DNA from: Roseomonas acroporae
GTDB lineage: Bacteria > Pseudomonadota > Alphaproteobacteria > Acetobacterales > Acetobacteraceae
Length of the DNA: 60,298 nt
NCBI RefSeq assembly: GCF_023223525.1
Contig: NZ_JALPRX010000031.1
Coordinates: 1 to 60,298, forward strand
Direction: 5' to 3'
Shown here: in pieces, positions 8,025-15,864 of the stretch
Numbering within the stretch: position 1 is the stretch's first letter
How the letters are laid out: every line of letters starts with the position of its first letter
Made by a program: the position numbers and the translations under genes
The notes under the pieces: model-generated
Database searches by the model: none
What the model was told of the DNA's origin: nothing
The model's input: the letters and a program-made list of their open reading frames with translations, nothing else

Positions 8025-8825
8025 TCACGCCCTCGGCAATTCCACCGGCTCCGCCCAGAACAGCAGCCGGCGGCGCAGCGCCTCCACGCCGAGATGCAGC
8101 AGCAGGCCGAGCGCCGCCAGCACGGCGAGGATCGAGAAGGTCTGCGCCGTCTCCAGGTTCTCGTTGGCGTAGAGGATCAGCGTGCCGAGCCCCTGCTTGG
8201 CGCCGACGAACTCGCCGACGATGCTGCCCAGCAGCACGAACACGACGGCCACGTTCACGCCGGCGAAGATGTAGGGCAGGGCGCTCGGCAGCCGCGCCAG
8301 CCGGAAGATCTGGCCGGGCGTGGCGCCCAGCGCGCGCAGCACGTCGATCCGCCCGGGTTCGCAGGCGCGCAGGCCGAGGATGGTGCTGACCAGCACGGGG
8401 AAGAAGGCGATCGCCGCCGCCAGCACCACCTTGGAGCCGATGCCGTAGCCGAACCAGACGATCACCAGCGGCGCCAGCGCGATCTTGGGCATCGCCTCGA
8501 AGGCGATCAGGAACGGGTTGAGGGTGCGCTCCAGCAGCGGCGAGCGCGCCACCAGCGCGCCGAGCCCGACCCCGGCCGCCACCGCCAGCACGAAGCCGAG
8601 CCCGGCCTGGAGCAGCGTCACGCCCAGGTGCACGGGGTAGAGGCCGCTGCGGAAGCCGGCCAGGAGCTGCGCCAGGATGTCGGTCGGCGCCGGCAGGATC
8701 AGCGGATCGAGACCCAGGCGGCGCGCGGCGAGCTCCCACAGCGACAGCACCGCGGCGAGGAACAGCGCCGGCGGCAGCAGCGCCGCCATCCGCCGCCGCC
8801 AGCGATGCGCGGCCTCAGGCGACAT
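8025..8825 (-). CDS. ABC transporter permease, SsuC/TauC-like (second copy)
   Basis: Inner-membrane permease of 266 residues with about six membrane segments and the family loop LRALGATPGQIFRLARLPSA. It ends with the same LLFWAEP-type tail seen in the first permease (LLFWSPQAEP), showing the two are paralogues that have diverged considerably. The ATG for MSPEAAHRW overlaps the end of the upstream Rieske gene by 11 bases. Having two different permease genes with a single ATPase and a single receptor is unusual for this importer class, which normally uses a homodimeric permease. Confidence 0.83.
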   Translation of the reverse strand: MSPEAAHRWRRRMAALLPPALFLAAVLSLWELAARRLGLDPLILPAPTDILAQLLAGFRSGLYPVHLGVTLLQAGLGFVLAVAAGVGLGALVARSPLLERTLNPFLIAFEAMPKIALAPLVIVWFGYGIGSKVVLAAAIAFFPVLVSTILGLRACEPGRIDVLRALGATPGQIFRLARLPSALPYIFAGVNVAVVFVLLGSIVGEFVGAKQGLGTLILYANENLETAQTFSILAVLAALGLLLHLGVEALRRRLLFWAEPVELPRA

Positions 8826-9984
8826 CGCGCGCGGCCTCGGCCGGGCGGTCCGGCCGGCGGGCATTCGCGCCCGCGAATTTCCGCCAGTAGATCACGCCGA
8901 CATCGCTCCTGGACAGGCGCTCCGGCCCCGGCACCAGCGCCTCCACCAGCACCTTGTCCTGGTCGGAGAAGATCCGGTCGTGCGCCCAGCCGCGCCAGAG
9001 CCAGTAGTGGACGCGGTCGAGCATCTCGCGCCAGCGGCCCAGCCGGCGGAAATTGTTGATGTTGAAGCAGCGCGTGGTCCCGGCGTCGATCGGCACCGCC
9101 CACTGGATCAGCGCGTACTCGCCGCTGAGGCGCCCGACCACCACCAGCCCCGGCAGCCAGACCTCGGACTGGTTCCTGATGCCGTAGACCCGGTGCGCCT
9201 TGCTCTCCTGGAAGCCGCGCACGTTGCCGCGCCCGGTGGGCTTCATCACGCGCCACCACTCGTTGTTCGGGAAGCGGCCGAGGCCGGGGAATTCGGCGCT
9301 GGTCATGCCGCCGGAACGCTTGAAGGCGATGCCCTTGTTGCCCGGCAGCACCGTCGGCTCCAGGGTCAGGGCGAAGGGCAGGACGGGCTGGAAGAGCAGC
9401 TCGGGCGAGCTGCGATGGACGTACTGCGCGTGGTGGTCCTGGCCCCAATTGTCCACCAGCGCGCGCCAGTTGCACCTGTAGTCGGTGTACATGGGGATGG
9501 AGAAGAAGCGGTTCTGGTCGCCGACCCACTCCGGCACGTCGTCTTCCAGCGCCGTCGGCGCCATCTCGCCCGGCCAGAGCCAGATCATGCCGGCATGCTC
9601 GCGGACGGGGTAGGAGCGGACGCCGACCTTGCGGGTGATGGGCGAGTCCGGCCCGTCCATCAGGGCGGCGACGAGGCGGCCGGAGGCGCCGTCGAACACC
9701 CAGCCATGGTAGGGGCAGCTGATGGTGCCGCTGTTGCGGTACTCGCAGGCGCCGAGCGAGAGCTTCACGCCGCGGTGCGGGCAGCGGTCCTCCAGCGCGA
9801 ACAGCTTGCCGGCGTCGCGGAACAGCACGATGTCGCGGCCGAGCAGGCGCGCCGCCTTCGGCCTGCGCCCGACCTCGCGGGCCAGCAGCAGCGGGTACCA
9901 GTAGTTCTCGAAGCCGAGCGCCGGGATGCCGTGCCGGCGGTAGGGAAGCTCGCCGGGGTCCTCGGCCGGTTCGGTCTGCGCCAT
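8815..9984 (-). CDS. Rieske non-heme iron oxygenase, alpha subunit (second copy)
   Basis: Oxygenase of 389 residues. The Rieske site CPHRG (near residue 68) and CPYHGW (near residue 90) is intact, and the mononuclear iron motif DNWGQDHHAQYVH lies near residues 176-188. It differs strongly from the other Rieske protein of the operon in the catalytic half and is closer to the vanillate/phthalate-type or pheophorbide-type long subunits. GGAGG five bases upstream of the ATG supports the start. It follows the RidA gene after 16 bases and overlaps the second permease gene. Substrate unknown. The two oxygenases may act in sequence or form different complexes with a shared reductase. Confidence 0.86.
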   Translation of the reverse strand: MAQTEPAEDPGELPYRRHGIPALGFENYWYPLLLAREVGRRPKAARLLGRDIVLFRDAGKLFALEDRCPHRGVKLSLGACEYRNSGTISCPYHGWVFDGASGRLVAALMDGPDSPITRKVGVRSYPVREHAGMIWLWPGEMAPTALEDDVPEWVGDQNRFFSIPMYTDYRCNWRALVDNWGQDHHAQYVHRSSPELLFQPVLPFALTLEPTVLPGNKGIAFKRSGGMTSAEFPGLGRFPNNEWWRVMKPTGRGNVRGFQESKAHRVYGIRNQSEVWLPGLVVVGRLSGEYALIQWAVPIDAGTTRCFNINNFRRLGRWREMLDRVHYWLWRGWAHDRIFSDQDKVLVEALVPGPERLSRSDVGVIYWRKFAGANARRPDRPAEAARDVA

Positions 9985-10000
9985 GGCTGCCTCCTCCGGT

Positions 10001-10444
10001 TCAGGCGGCGTTCGTCGGCCGCCGCGCCACCAGGTCGATCTCGATGCGGGCGTCGTAGGCGAGGCCGGTGACGCCGATGCAGGTGCGCGCCGGCAGCCGG
10101 TCGGGTGGGAAGAAGCCGCGATAGGTCTCGTTCATCGGCCCGTAGTCCTCGGCGAAGTGCGTCAGGTAGACGCGCGCCATCAGCACGTGCTCCAGCCCCA
10201 GCCCGAGGCCGCGCAGCACCGTGTCCAGGTTGGCCATGACGTTGCGCGTCTGCGCCACGATGCCCTCGGGCAGCACGCCGGGCTCGGCGACGCTGTCCGG
10301 CATCTGGCCGGTGACGAACACCCAGCCGTCGTGCTCCACCGCGTGGCTGAACGGCGCCACGGGGCGCGGCCCGCCCGCGACCATGTGGAACAGCGGCGGG
10401 GTGTCGCCGGCCTGGGCCGGGCCGAGATTGGTGTCTGGGGGCAT
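10001..10444 (-). CDS. RidA/YjgF/Rid-family protein
   Basis: Protein of 147 residues with the Rid fold: FSHAVEHDGWVFVTGQMPDS near residues 32-51, the trimer-forming centre, and a C-terminal segment PARTCIGVTGLAYDARIEID. The arginine in PART corresponds to the conserved Rid arginine that contacts the carboxylate of imine substrates. Members hydrolyse enamine/imine intermediates or act in specific ring-cleavage pathways, and many catabolic operons carry one. It is the first gene of the Rieske/ABC operon. I chose the ATG at 10444 (AGGA upstream) over one 15 codons earlier. Its upstream region holds sequences shared with the MocR gene promoter. Confidence 0.8.
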   Translation of the reverse strand: MPPDTNLGPAQAGDTPPLFHMVAGGPRPVAPFSHAVEHDGWVFVTGQMPDSVAEPGVLPEGIVAQTRNVMANLDTVLRGLGLGLEHVLMARVYLTHFAEDYGPMNETYRGFFPPDRLPARTCIGVTGLAYDARIEIDLVARRPTNAA

Positions 10445-10471
10445 GTCCGGTCCTGGCGGGGCTGCCCGGGA

Positions 10472-10481
10472 CTTGTATGCA
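10472..10481 (-). promoter_or_regulatory. MocR-site half element upstream of ridA
   Basis: CTTGTATGCA here is identical to 12171-12180, just upstream of the MocR gene. Both copies lie in the same orientation relative to the downstream gene, 28 and 8 bases before the respective start codons. Likely part of a MocR operator or -10 region. Confidence 0.45.
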
Positions 10482-10638
10482 TCGGCCATGCCAGACCGTG
10501 TGCAACGGGCGCCGGCCGGCGCGGGCGGGATGGCGGGCGCTCCACCCCGCGGCCCCGTCGCGGCGGGACGGACCCGGCGGCGGGGGCGCTGGCGATGCCC
10601 GGAGCAGCGTGCCCGGCGTCTGCACAGCGTCGGGCGCG

Positions 10639-10662
10639 GATTCACACACCGGCCCGTACAAT
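10639..10662. promoter_or_regulatory. probable MocR operator in the ridA upstream region
   Basis: GATTCACACACCG at 10639-10651 followed by TACAA at 10657-10661. The same 13-mer and 5-mer, with identical spacing, occur on the opposite strand at 12172-12194, directly before the MocR gene (19 of 23 positions identical). Placement in the gap between the regulator and the operon it heads is what a MocR binding site would show. Confidence 0.55.
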
Positions 10663-10768
10663 CCCTGCCTCCCCCGTCGGGACCAGGGCACGGGCCGGCC
10701 GCGCCGCGGCTGGCAGGGACCGCGGGCCGGGCCGTGCCCCGGCCGCGCCGCCGGCCGCCGGCGCCCCT

Positions 10769-12163
10769 TCAGCCGCCCGCGGCCGCCGCCGGCTGCGCCA
10801 GGAACAACGCGCGCAGCGTCTCTAGGCTGCGCTCCAGCACCTCGCGCGACGCGGCCGCGTTGACGCAGATGCGCACCGCGTCGTCGCGCACCAGCGGCCC
10901 GACCTCGAACACCGAACCCGGCGTCACCCCCACGCCGCGCGCCTCGGCGGCGCGCACGAAGGCATCCTCGGTCCAGCGCGGGCCGAGCTTCAGCCAGACA
11001 TGGAAGGCGCTGGGGTGCCGCAGCGCCTGCGGCACCCCCAGCGTGGCGCCGACGAGGCGCTGCCGCGCCCGGATCTCCTCCCGCAGCCGCGCCGCCACCC
11101 CTTCCAGCGCCTGCCCGCGCACGAGGCGCGCGACGATCTCCGCCGCGATGGTGGAGGCCATCAGCGTCGTCGCGCGCAGGGCGGTGCCGATCTGGTGCGA
11201 CAGGTCGCGCGGCGCCCGCAGGAAGCCGATGCGCCAGCCCGGTCCGATCACCTTGGAGACGCTGGTGACGTAGGTGGTCCGCTCCGGCGCCAGCGCCGCG
11301 AAGGGCGGGATCGGCGTCTCCATCAGGAAGTTGTAGACGTCGTCCTCCACCAGGCCGAGGCCGTGGCGCTCGCAGACGCGCAGGATGGCGTGCCGCCGCT
11401 CCAGCGGCATGGTCGCCGTGGTCGGGTTGTGCAGGGTGGGCGCGCAGACCAGCAGCCGGGCGCCGGTGCGCCGGCAGGCGGCGTCCAGGCTGTCCGGCAT
11501 CAGCCCCTCCTGGTCCATGCGCACGGGCACCAGGGGGCGGCCCAGCATGGCGGCCACGGATTTCAGGCCGTAGAAGCCGCGCTCCTCGGTCAGCACGGGA
11601 TCGCCCTGCCGCGTCTGCGCGGCCATCGCCAGCAGCAGCCCGTGCTGCCCGCCGCTGGTCACCACCACGTCGTCGGCCGTCGCCGGGATGCCGAAGCGCC
11701 CGAGCCAGGCGGCGCCGGCGGCGCGGTGCTCCGGCAGGCCGGCGCCGGTCTGGCTGGGCAGGAGGCGGCGCAGGTCCGGGCCGGACAGCAGCGCGGCCTC
11801 CACGGCGGCGGCGGCGCTGTCGGCCGGCGCGGTGGGCGGGAAATTGTGCGACAGGTCGACGAAGCCGGGCGCCGCCAGTCCCTTCCACAGGCTGCTCGGC
11901 CCGTCCTCGCCCGGCGGCAGCGTGATGAAGGTGCCGCGCCCGGTCTCGCCGCGCGTCAGCCCGCGCCGCTGCGCCTCGGCGTAGGCGCGGGTGACGGTGC
12001 TGACGTTGAGGCCGAGCGACTGCGCCAGGTCCCGGTGCGGCGGCAGCCGGTCGCCGGGCCGCAGCGTGCCGGCATGCACGGCGGCCACGATGCTCTCGGC
12101 GATCGCGAGGTAGCGCGGGCCGGCGAGCGCCGGCAGCAGGGCGAGCCAGGGGGGCGGTTGCAT
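10769..12163 (-). CDS. MocR-type transcriptional regulator (GntR helix-turn-helix plus aminotransferase domain)
   Basis: Regulator of 464 residues. A winged-helix GntR domain occupies about residues 16-80 (RPGDRLPPHRDLAQSLGLNV, then STVTRAYAEAQRRGL), followed by a fold-type I aminotransferase-like domain (about 110-455). The PLP lysine is expected in TSVSKVIGPGWRIG near residue 300. MocR proteins sense amino compounds or PLP-adducts and usually control a neighbouring transport or catabolic operon. Here the gene lies 324 bases upstream of the RidA/Rieske/ABC operon in the same direction, and sequences in front of both are shared, suggesting it regulates itself and that operon. Confidence 0.87.
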   Translation of the reverse strand: MQPPPWLALLPALAGPRYLAIAESIVAAVHAGTLRPGDRLPPHRDLAQSLGLNVSTVTRAYAEAQRRGLTRGETGRGTFITLPPGEDGPSSLWKGLAAPGFVDLSHNFPPTAPADSAAAAVEAALLSGPDLRRLLPSQTGAGLPEHRAAGAAWLGRFGIPATADDVVVTSGGQHGLLLAMAAQTRQGDPVLTEERGFYGLKSVAAMLGRPLVPVRMDQEGLMPDSLDAACRRTGARLLVCAPTLHNPTTATMPLERRHAILRVCERHGLGLVEDDVYNFLMETPIPPFAALAPERTTYVTSVSKVIGPGWRIGFLRAPRDLSHQIGTALRATTLMASTIAAEIVARLVRGQALEGVAARLREEIRARQRLVGATLGVPQALRHPSAFHVWLKLGPRWTEDAFVRAAEARGVGVTPGSVFEVGPLVRDDAVRICVNAAASREVLERSLETLRALFLAQPAAAAGG

Positions 12164-12171
12164 CGGCGGGC

Positions 12172-12194
12172 TTGTATGCAGCGGTGTGTGAATC
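12172..12194. promoter_or_regulatory. probable MocR autoregulatory operator
   Basis: On the minus strand this reads GATTCACACACCG then five bases then TACAA, ending nine bases before the MocR start codon. A TTGACC element lies just upstream, so the site would cover the spacer and -10 region of the regulator's own promoter. It matches the element at 10639-10661. Confidence 0.55.
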
Positions 12195-12312
12195 GGTCAA
12201 CCGCGACTGCCCGCGAATGTCCGCATCGCCCGCGCCCGGGTCAGCACGCCGCCTCGCTCCCGGGAGGCGCCGCCGGCCGCGCGGCGCGGGGCGGCGCCCA
12301 CCGGCGCGCGGC

Positions 12313-12361
12313 GGCTGGAGCCGTTCCAGCCTGATTGTATCAGGCTGGAACGGCTCCAGCC
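12313..12361 (+). terminator. perfect 23-bp hairpin with T-rich tail
   Basis: Arms at 12313-12335 and 12339-12361 are perfect reverse complements separated by the three-base loop TGT, and are followed by TTTTGATTTTT. Each arm is itself partly palindromic (GGCTGGA...TCCAGCC), so alternative cruciform folds are possible. The T-rich side indicates termination of plus-strand transcription, yet both flanking genes are on the minus strand. It may block antisense reading into the Bug gene, or be a mobile palindromic element. Confidence 0.6.
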
Positions 12362-12387
12362 TTTTGATTTTTCGCATTTTTCGAGCC

Positions 12388-12407
12388 GCTGAGCGAGGAC
12401 GCTCAGC
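12388..12407. terminator. hairpin after the Bug gene
   Basis: Stem GCTGAGCG / CGCTCAGC with loop AGGA, 12 bases beyond the stop codon of the minus-strand receptor gene, flanked by TTTTTCG and GAAAA. Plausible 3' end structure for that transcript, but no downstream T-run exists on the minus strand. Confidence 0.35.
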
Positions 12408-12418
12408 TTGAAAATGCT

Positions 12419-13378
12419 CTATTCCGGCCGGATGCCGGCCTGCCTGATCAGCGCCTCCCAACGCGGATTGTCCTGCGCCACCCGGTCCGCCAGCCCGGCG
12501 GCGGAGAGCGGCAGCGGCGTCGTGGCGAGGAGGGCGAATTGCCGCCGCACCTCGGGCCTCGCCAGCCCGGCCCGGACCGCCTCGTCCAGCCGCGCCACCA
12601 CCTCGGCCGGCGTCCCGCCCGGCGCCTGGAGGGCGATGATGGTCTCCAGCGCGGTGCCGATGCCGGGAAAGGCCTCCTGCAGGGTCGGCACCTCCGGCGC
12701 GGCGGCGCTGCGCCGGGCGGCCGAGATCGCGATCGGCCGCAGGCCGGCGGCCCTGGCCTGGGCGATGCCGCTGCCGAGATCGACGATGGCGACGTCGACA
12801 TGCCCGCCCGCCAGGTCAGTCAGGCTCTGCGGGATGCCGCGGTAGCTGACGGGCAGGGGGCTGGTCCCGGTCGCCGTGGTGAACAGGGCGAGCGTGAGCT
12901 GCCCGCTGGGCGAGCCGTAGGCGACGGTCAGCGGCCTGTCCCGCCGCCCCGCCGCGGCGATCAGGTCGGCGGTCGTGCGGATGGGCGAGGCCGGGGCCAC
13001 CATGAGCATCATCGAGGTCGATCCGATGCCCGAGACGAAGGCGAAGCTCTCCACCGGGTCGTAGGGAAGCGAGCGGTAGAGGCTGCGGGCGACGAACATC
13101 ATCGAGGAGCCGACCAGCAGCGTCTGCCCGTCCGGCGCGCTGCGGGCGACATGCGCCGCGCCGAGCGTGCCCTGCGCCCCGGCGCGGTTCTCGACGATCA
13201 CGGGCTGGCCCAGCGTCTCCTGCATGGCCTGGCCGACGGTGCGCGCGACGTTGTCGGTGACCGTGCCGGCCGGGAAGGGCGCGACCAGGGTGACGGGCGC
13301 ATCCCGACCGCGCGCCACGCAGGGGACGGACAGGGACAGGCCGGCCACGAGGGCGGGCAGGTCGCGGCGTCGGATCAT
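12419..13378 (-). CDS. Bug-type TTT solute receptor
   Basis: Periplasmic binding protein of 319 residues of the tripartite tricarboxylate transporter receptor family. Signal peptide about residues 1-25. The body shows the family pattern LVAPFPAGTVTDNVAR near residues 30-45, then VIVENRAGAQGTLGA, then SAPDGQTLLVG. Start chosen at MIRRRDLP because GGGAGG stands six bases upstream; earlier in-frame starts lack one. Its ligand is probably a carboxylate, unassigned. It neighbours a MaoC dehydratase on the same strand, 110 bases away. No TctA/TctB membrane genes accompany it. Confidence 0.85.
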   Translation of the reverse strand: MIRRRDLPALVAGLSLSVPCVARGRDAPVTLVAPFPAGTVTDNVARTVGQAMQETLGQPVIVENRAGAQGTLGAAHVARSAPDGQTLLVGSSMMFVARSLYRSLPYDPVESFAFVSGIGSTSMMLMVAPASPIRTTADLIAAAGRRDRPLTVAYGSPSGQLTLALFTTATGTSPLPVSYRGIPQSLTDLAGGHVDVAIVDLGSGIAQARAAGLRPIAISAARRSAAAPEVPTLQEAFPGIGTALETIIALQAPGGTPAEVVARLDEAVRAGLARPEVRRQFALLATTPLPLSAAGLADRVAQDNPRWEALIRQAGIRPE

Positions 13379-13487
13379 TCGAGCCTCCCTTGTCGGCCGG
13401 GCCATGCCGGCGCCGCGGCCGTTCGCCGGCCGGGAATTGTCCGAGAGGCGGGGCACGCCCGGGGGCGCCGCGGCCGCGGCGCAGCCC

Positions 13488-13982
13488 TCACCCCGGGCGG
13501 GCCGGGCGCCTGCGGATGACGAAGCGCATCGTCCCGCGCAGCACCAGCTCGCGGCGCTGGTTGTGGACGGTGCTGTGCAGTCCGAGGATGCCGGTGCTGC
13601 GCTGCGGCGTCAGCTCGCCGACCTCCAGGGCCGGATAGAGCGTGTCGCCGGCGAAGACCGGCTTCTCGAAGCGGCTGGACTGCTCGACGAAGCCGACCAG
13701 CGACTCCTCGACGAGATGCGGGAACAGGCCGGCGCCCGGCGCGGTCTGGATCAGCGTCTGCAGGCCGTGCGCCAGCAGGTGCGGCATCCCGTGCCGGCGG
13801 CAGTACTCGACGTCGTAGTGGACGGGGTGGTTGTCGCCGCTGGCCGCCTGGAACGCCAGGAAGACGGCCTCCGTCATGGTGCGGCTGGGCAGCAGGAACC
13901 GCTCGCCCAGGGCGAAATCCTCGAACCAGCGCTGCGCCGCCACCAGCCGGTGCGCGGCGGGGTCGAAATCGGCCATTTCCAT
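13488..13982 (-). CDS. MaoC-family (R)-specific acyl dehydratase
   Basis: Hot-dog fold protein of about 164 residues acting on acyl-CoA or related thioesters. The hydratase-2 signature is visible as FQAASGDNHPVHYDVEY near residues 45-61, containing the Asp and His of the active site, followed by the helix PHLLAHGLQTL. C-terminal strands (STVHNQRRELVLRGTMRFVI) complete the fold. Start at the ATG for MEMADFD; a GTG 12 codons earlier is possible. It is divergent from an enoyl-CoA hydratase/isomerase gene 212 bases away, suggesting a small CoA-thioester pathway, with the Bug receptor downstream supplying the acid. Confidence 0.82.
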   Translation of the reverse strand: MEMADFDPAAHRLVAAQRWFEDFALGERFLLPSRTMTEAVFLAFQAASGDNHPVHYDVEYCRRHGMPHLLAHGLQTLIQTAPGAGLFPHLVEESLVGFVEQSSRFEKPVFAGDTLYPALEVGELTPQRSTGILGLHSTVHNQRRELVLRGTMRFVIRRRPARPG

Positions 13983-14105
13983 CCCCGTTGCGGCACGCGC
14001 CGAAAATTCCGTCGACACGCAACCGGCTCTCTATCAGGCTCTCCGGCGGGCCAGGTCAAGAGCGTCGGAACGACGTGCCCGCCGGGAGGGGACGATGGTG
14101 GCAGC

Positions 14106-14198
14106 ATGCGCGGCGTGACTGGTGGCGTGACCGGCGGCGTGGCTGGCGGCGTGACCGGAAGCCGGGCCCGGCGCGGCGGGGAACGGGCCGGCCGATGA
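14106..14198 (+). other. possible 30-codon leader made of 12-base repeats
   Basis: An ATG at 14106, preceded at about ten bases by GGGAGGGGACG, opens a 30-codon frame encoding MRGVTGGVTGGVAGG and ending with TGA overlapping the ATG of the enoyl-CoA hydratase (ATGA). The middle consists of four 12-base repeats (14115-14162, units starting GTGACCGGCGGC or variants). It may be a translationally coupled leader or simply repeat sequence that happens to be open. Confidence 0.3.
14115..14162. repeat. 12-base tandem repeat, four copies, before the enoyl-CoA hydratase gene
   Basis: Units at 14115, 14127, 14139 and 14151 are variants of GTGACCGGCGGC with one to three changes each. They end 33 bases before the start codon of the following gene. 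Confidence 0.88.
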
Positions 14199-14959
14199 TC
14201 GCGTACTCGGTGCGCGACCGCGTCGCGGAGATCCTCTTCGACCATGCCCCCGTCAACGCGATCACCGACGCCTTCCTGGACGCGCTGTTCGAGGCGCTGG
14301 AGCGGGCGCGGCGGGACCCCGAGGTCCGCGCCGTGATCCTGGCCAGCGCCATACCGGGGCGCTTCTGCGGCGGCATCGACCTCGCCTCCTTCCTCGACCG
14401 CTCGCCCGCCGAGAGGCACGCGCTGGTCGGCAGGCTCTACGTCGAGCTGGGCGAGCGCCAGGCCGCGCTGGGCAAGCCCTCGATCGCCGCGATCGCCGGC
14501 GCGGCGCGCGGCGGCGGCATGTCGATCGCCATCACCTGCGACATGATCGTGGCCGCCGACGACGCGACCTTCGGCTATCCGGAGCTCGACATCGGCCTGC
14601 TGCCGGCGATCCACTACACGCACCTGCCGCGTCTCGTCGGCCGCTACCACGCCTTCGACCTGCTGTTCACCGGCCGGGTGTTCGACGTGCCGGAAGCCGT
14701 GCGGATGGGGCTGGTGAGCCGCCACGCGCCGGCGCCGCAATTGCTCGACGAGGCGCGCAGGCTCGCCGCGGTGTTCGCGGGCAAGTCGCCGGCGCTGATG
14801 CGGCTGGGCAGGGACGCCTTCCTCCGCGCGGCGGACAACGGCTACCGGCAGGGCGCGGCGGGGGCGGTCGACCTCGTTTCCGTGGTGTCCGGCACCGAGG
14901 ATTGCCGGGAGGGTCTGAGCGCCTTCGTCGGGAAGCGTCCGCCGTCCTGGCGATCCTGA
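14195..14959 (+). CDS. enoyl-CoA hydratase/isomerase family protein
   Basis: Crotonase-fold protein of 254 residues. The oxyanion-hole region is GRFCGGIDLASF near residues 54-65 and AGAARGGGMSIAITCD near residues 100-115. The second catalytic glutamate is kept (GYPELDIGLLP near residue 131), but the position of the first (Glu in GGGCE of classical hydratases) is Ser, so an isomerase or other crotonase reaction is as likely as hydration. The start follows the overlapping leader frame. It is divergent from the MaoC gene and upstream of a Crp-like regulator. Its acyl-CoA substrate is unknown. Confidence 0.82.
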   Translation: MIAYSVRDRVAEILFDHAPVNAITDAFLDALFEALERARRDPEVRAVILASAIPGRFCGGIDLASFLDRSPAERHALVGRLYVELGERQAALGKPSIAAIAGAARGGGMSIAITCDMIVAADDATFGYPELDIGLLPAIHYTHLPRLVGRYHAFDLLFTGRVFDVPEAVRMGLVSRHAPAPQLLDEARRLAAVFAGKSPALMRLGRDAFLRAADNGYRQGAAGAVDLVSVVSGTEDCREGLSAFVGKRPPSWRS

Positions 14960-15252
14960 GCGGCCGCGCCCCGCGCGCCGGCGGCCGCTGGATCGCCGTC
15001 GCCGTGCCCTGGCCGGATACGAGAATCGATGCCGCGGGCCGCCTCGCGGCGATGGGCGATGAATCCGGGGCGCGGATCGCCGCATCCCAAGACGATCCTC
15101 CCGCGCGCGCGTGCCGCTCGCCGAGCGGGAAAGCCCGGTCGCGGCGCCACCCTGCCGCCCGTTCCGTTGCGTCGTCCCGATGTCTCCGGAATCATGCGCG
15201 TCGCCGGGGCCGGTCTCCGGCTCTTCTGCGCGGCGAGGCGGCACGGGCGGTC

Positions 15253-15864
15253 ATGCAGGGAATCGTGGACTACATCGCTCGCCGGTCGGATCTCCCGGAC
15301 GAGGAGATCCAGTGGATGCTCGGCCTCGGCGAGCAGCGTGCCCTGCGCCCTGGCGACGCCTTCTGCCGGATCGGCCAGACGCATCACGAGGTCGGCCTCC
15401 TGCAGAGCGGCATCCTGCAGGTCTACAGCGTGTCGCAGCGTGGCGAGAAGGTCGTCCTGGACCTGATCCTCCCCGGCCACTTCGCTCTGGCATTGCACGG
15501 CGTCTCCCGAGGGCTGCCGTCCGACGTCTGCATCGAGGCGGTGACCCCGTGCACGGTCATCGCCTGGCCCTACGAGCTGCGTCGCGCGGCCTTCGCGCGC
15601 CATCCCGGCTGGCTGCGCCTCGATGCGCGGCTCGTCGAGGATGCCTTCAACCGGAAGCACAGGCGCTACATGGGCCTGCGCGTGCTCACCGCGGAGGAGC
15701 GGTACGACAGGATGCTGAGCGAGCTGCCCGGGATCTGGCAGCTCCTGCCCCAGTATCTGATCGCCTCCTATCTCGCGATCACGCCGCAATACCTGTCCCG
15801 CCTCAAGCGGCGGCAGCAGGCGAGGCAGGACGATCGGGCGAAGGGGCCGGGTATCCCGGCCTGA
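15253..15864 (+). CDS. Crp/Fnr-family transcriptional regulator
   Basis: Regulator of 203 residues. A cyclic-nucleotide-binding-type beta roll covers about residues 20-115 (LRPGDAFCRIGQTHHEVGLL, then EKVVLDLILPGHF). A C-terminal helix-turn-helix includes YLAITPQYLSRLKRRQQ near residues 172-188. There are no Fnr-type N-terminal cysteine clusters, so an iron-sulfur sensor is unlikely. The effector is unknown. A 293-base spacer separates it from the enoyl-CoA hydratase gene; nothing recognisable lies in the spacer. Confidence 0.82.
   Translation: MQGIVDYIARRSDLPDEEIQWMLGLGEQRALRPGDAFCRIGQTHHEVGLLQSGILQVYSVSQRGEKVVLDLILPGHFALALHGVSRGLPSDVCIEAVTPCTVIAWPYELRRAAFARHPGWLRLDARLVEDAFNRKHRRYMGLRVLTAEERYDRMLSELPGIWQLLPQYLIASYLAITPQYLSRLKRRQQARQDDRAKGPGIPA

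Noticed and set aside
4944-9059. Plus-strand open frame of 1371 codons opposite the Rieske/ABC operon
   Set aside because: Composition is Gln/His/Arg/Gly-rich and repetitive, typical for the antisense of GC-rich genes; the minus strand has clear Rieske and ABC motifs.
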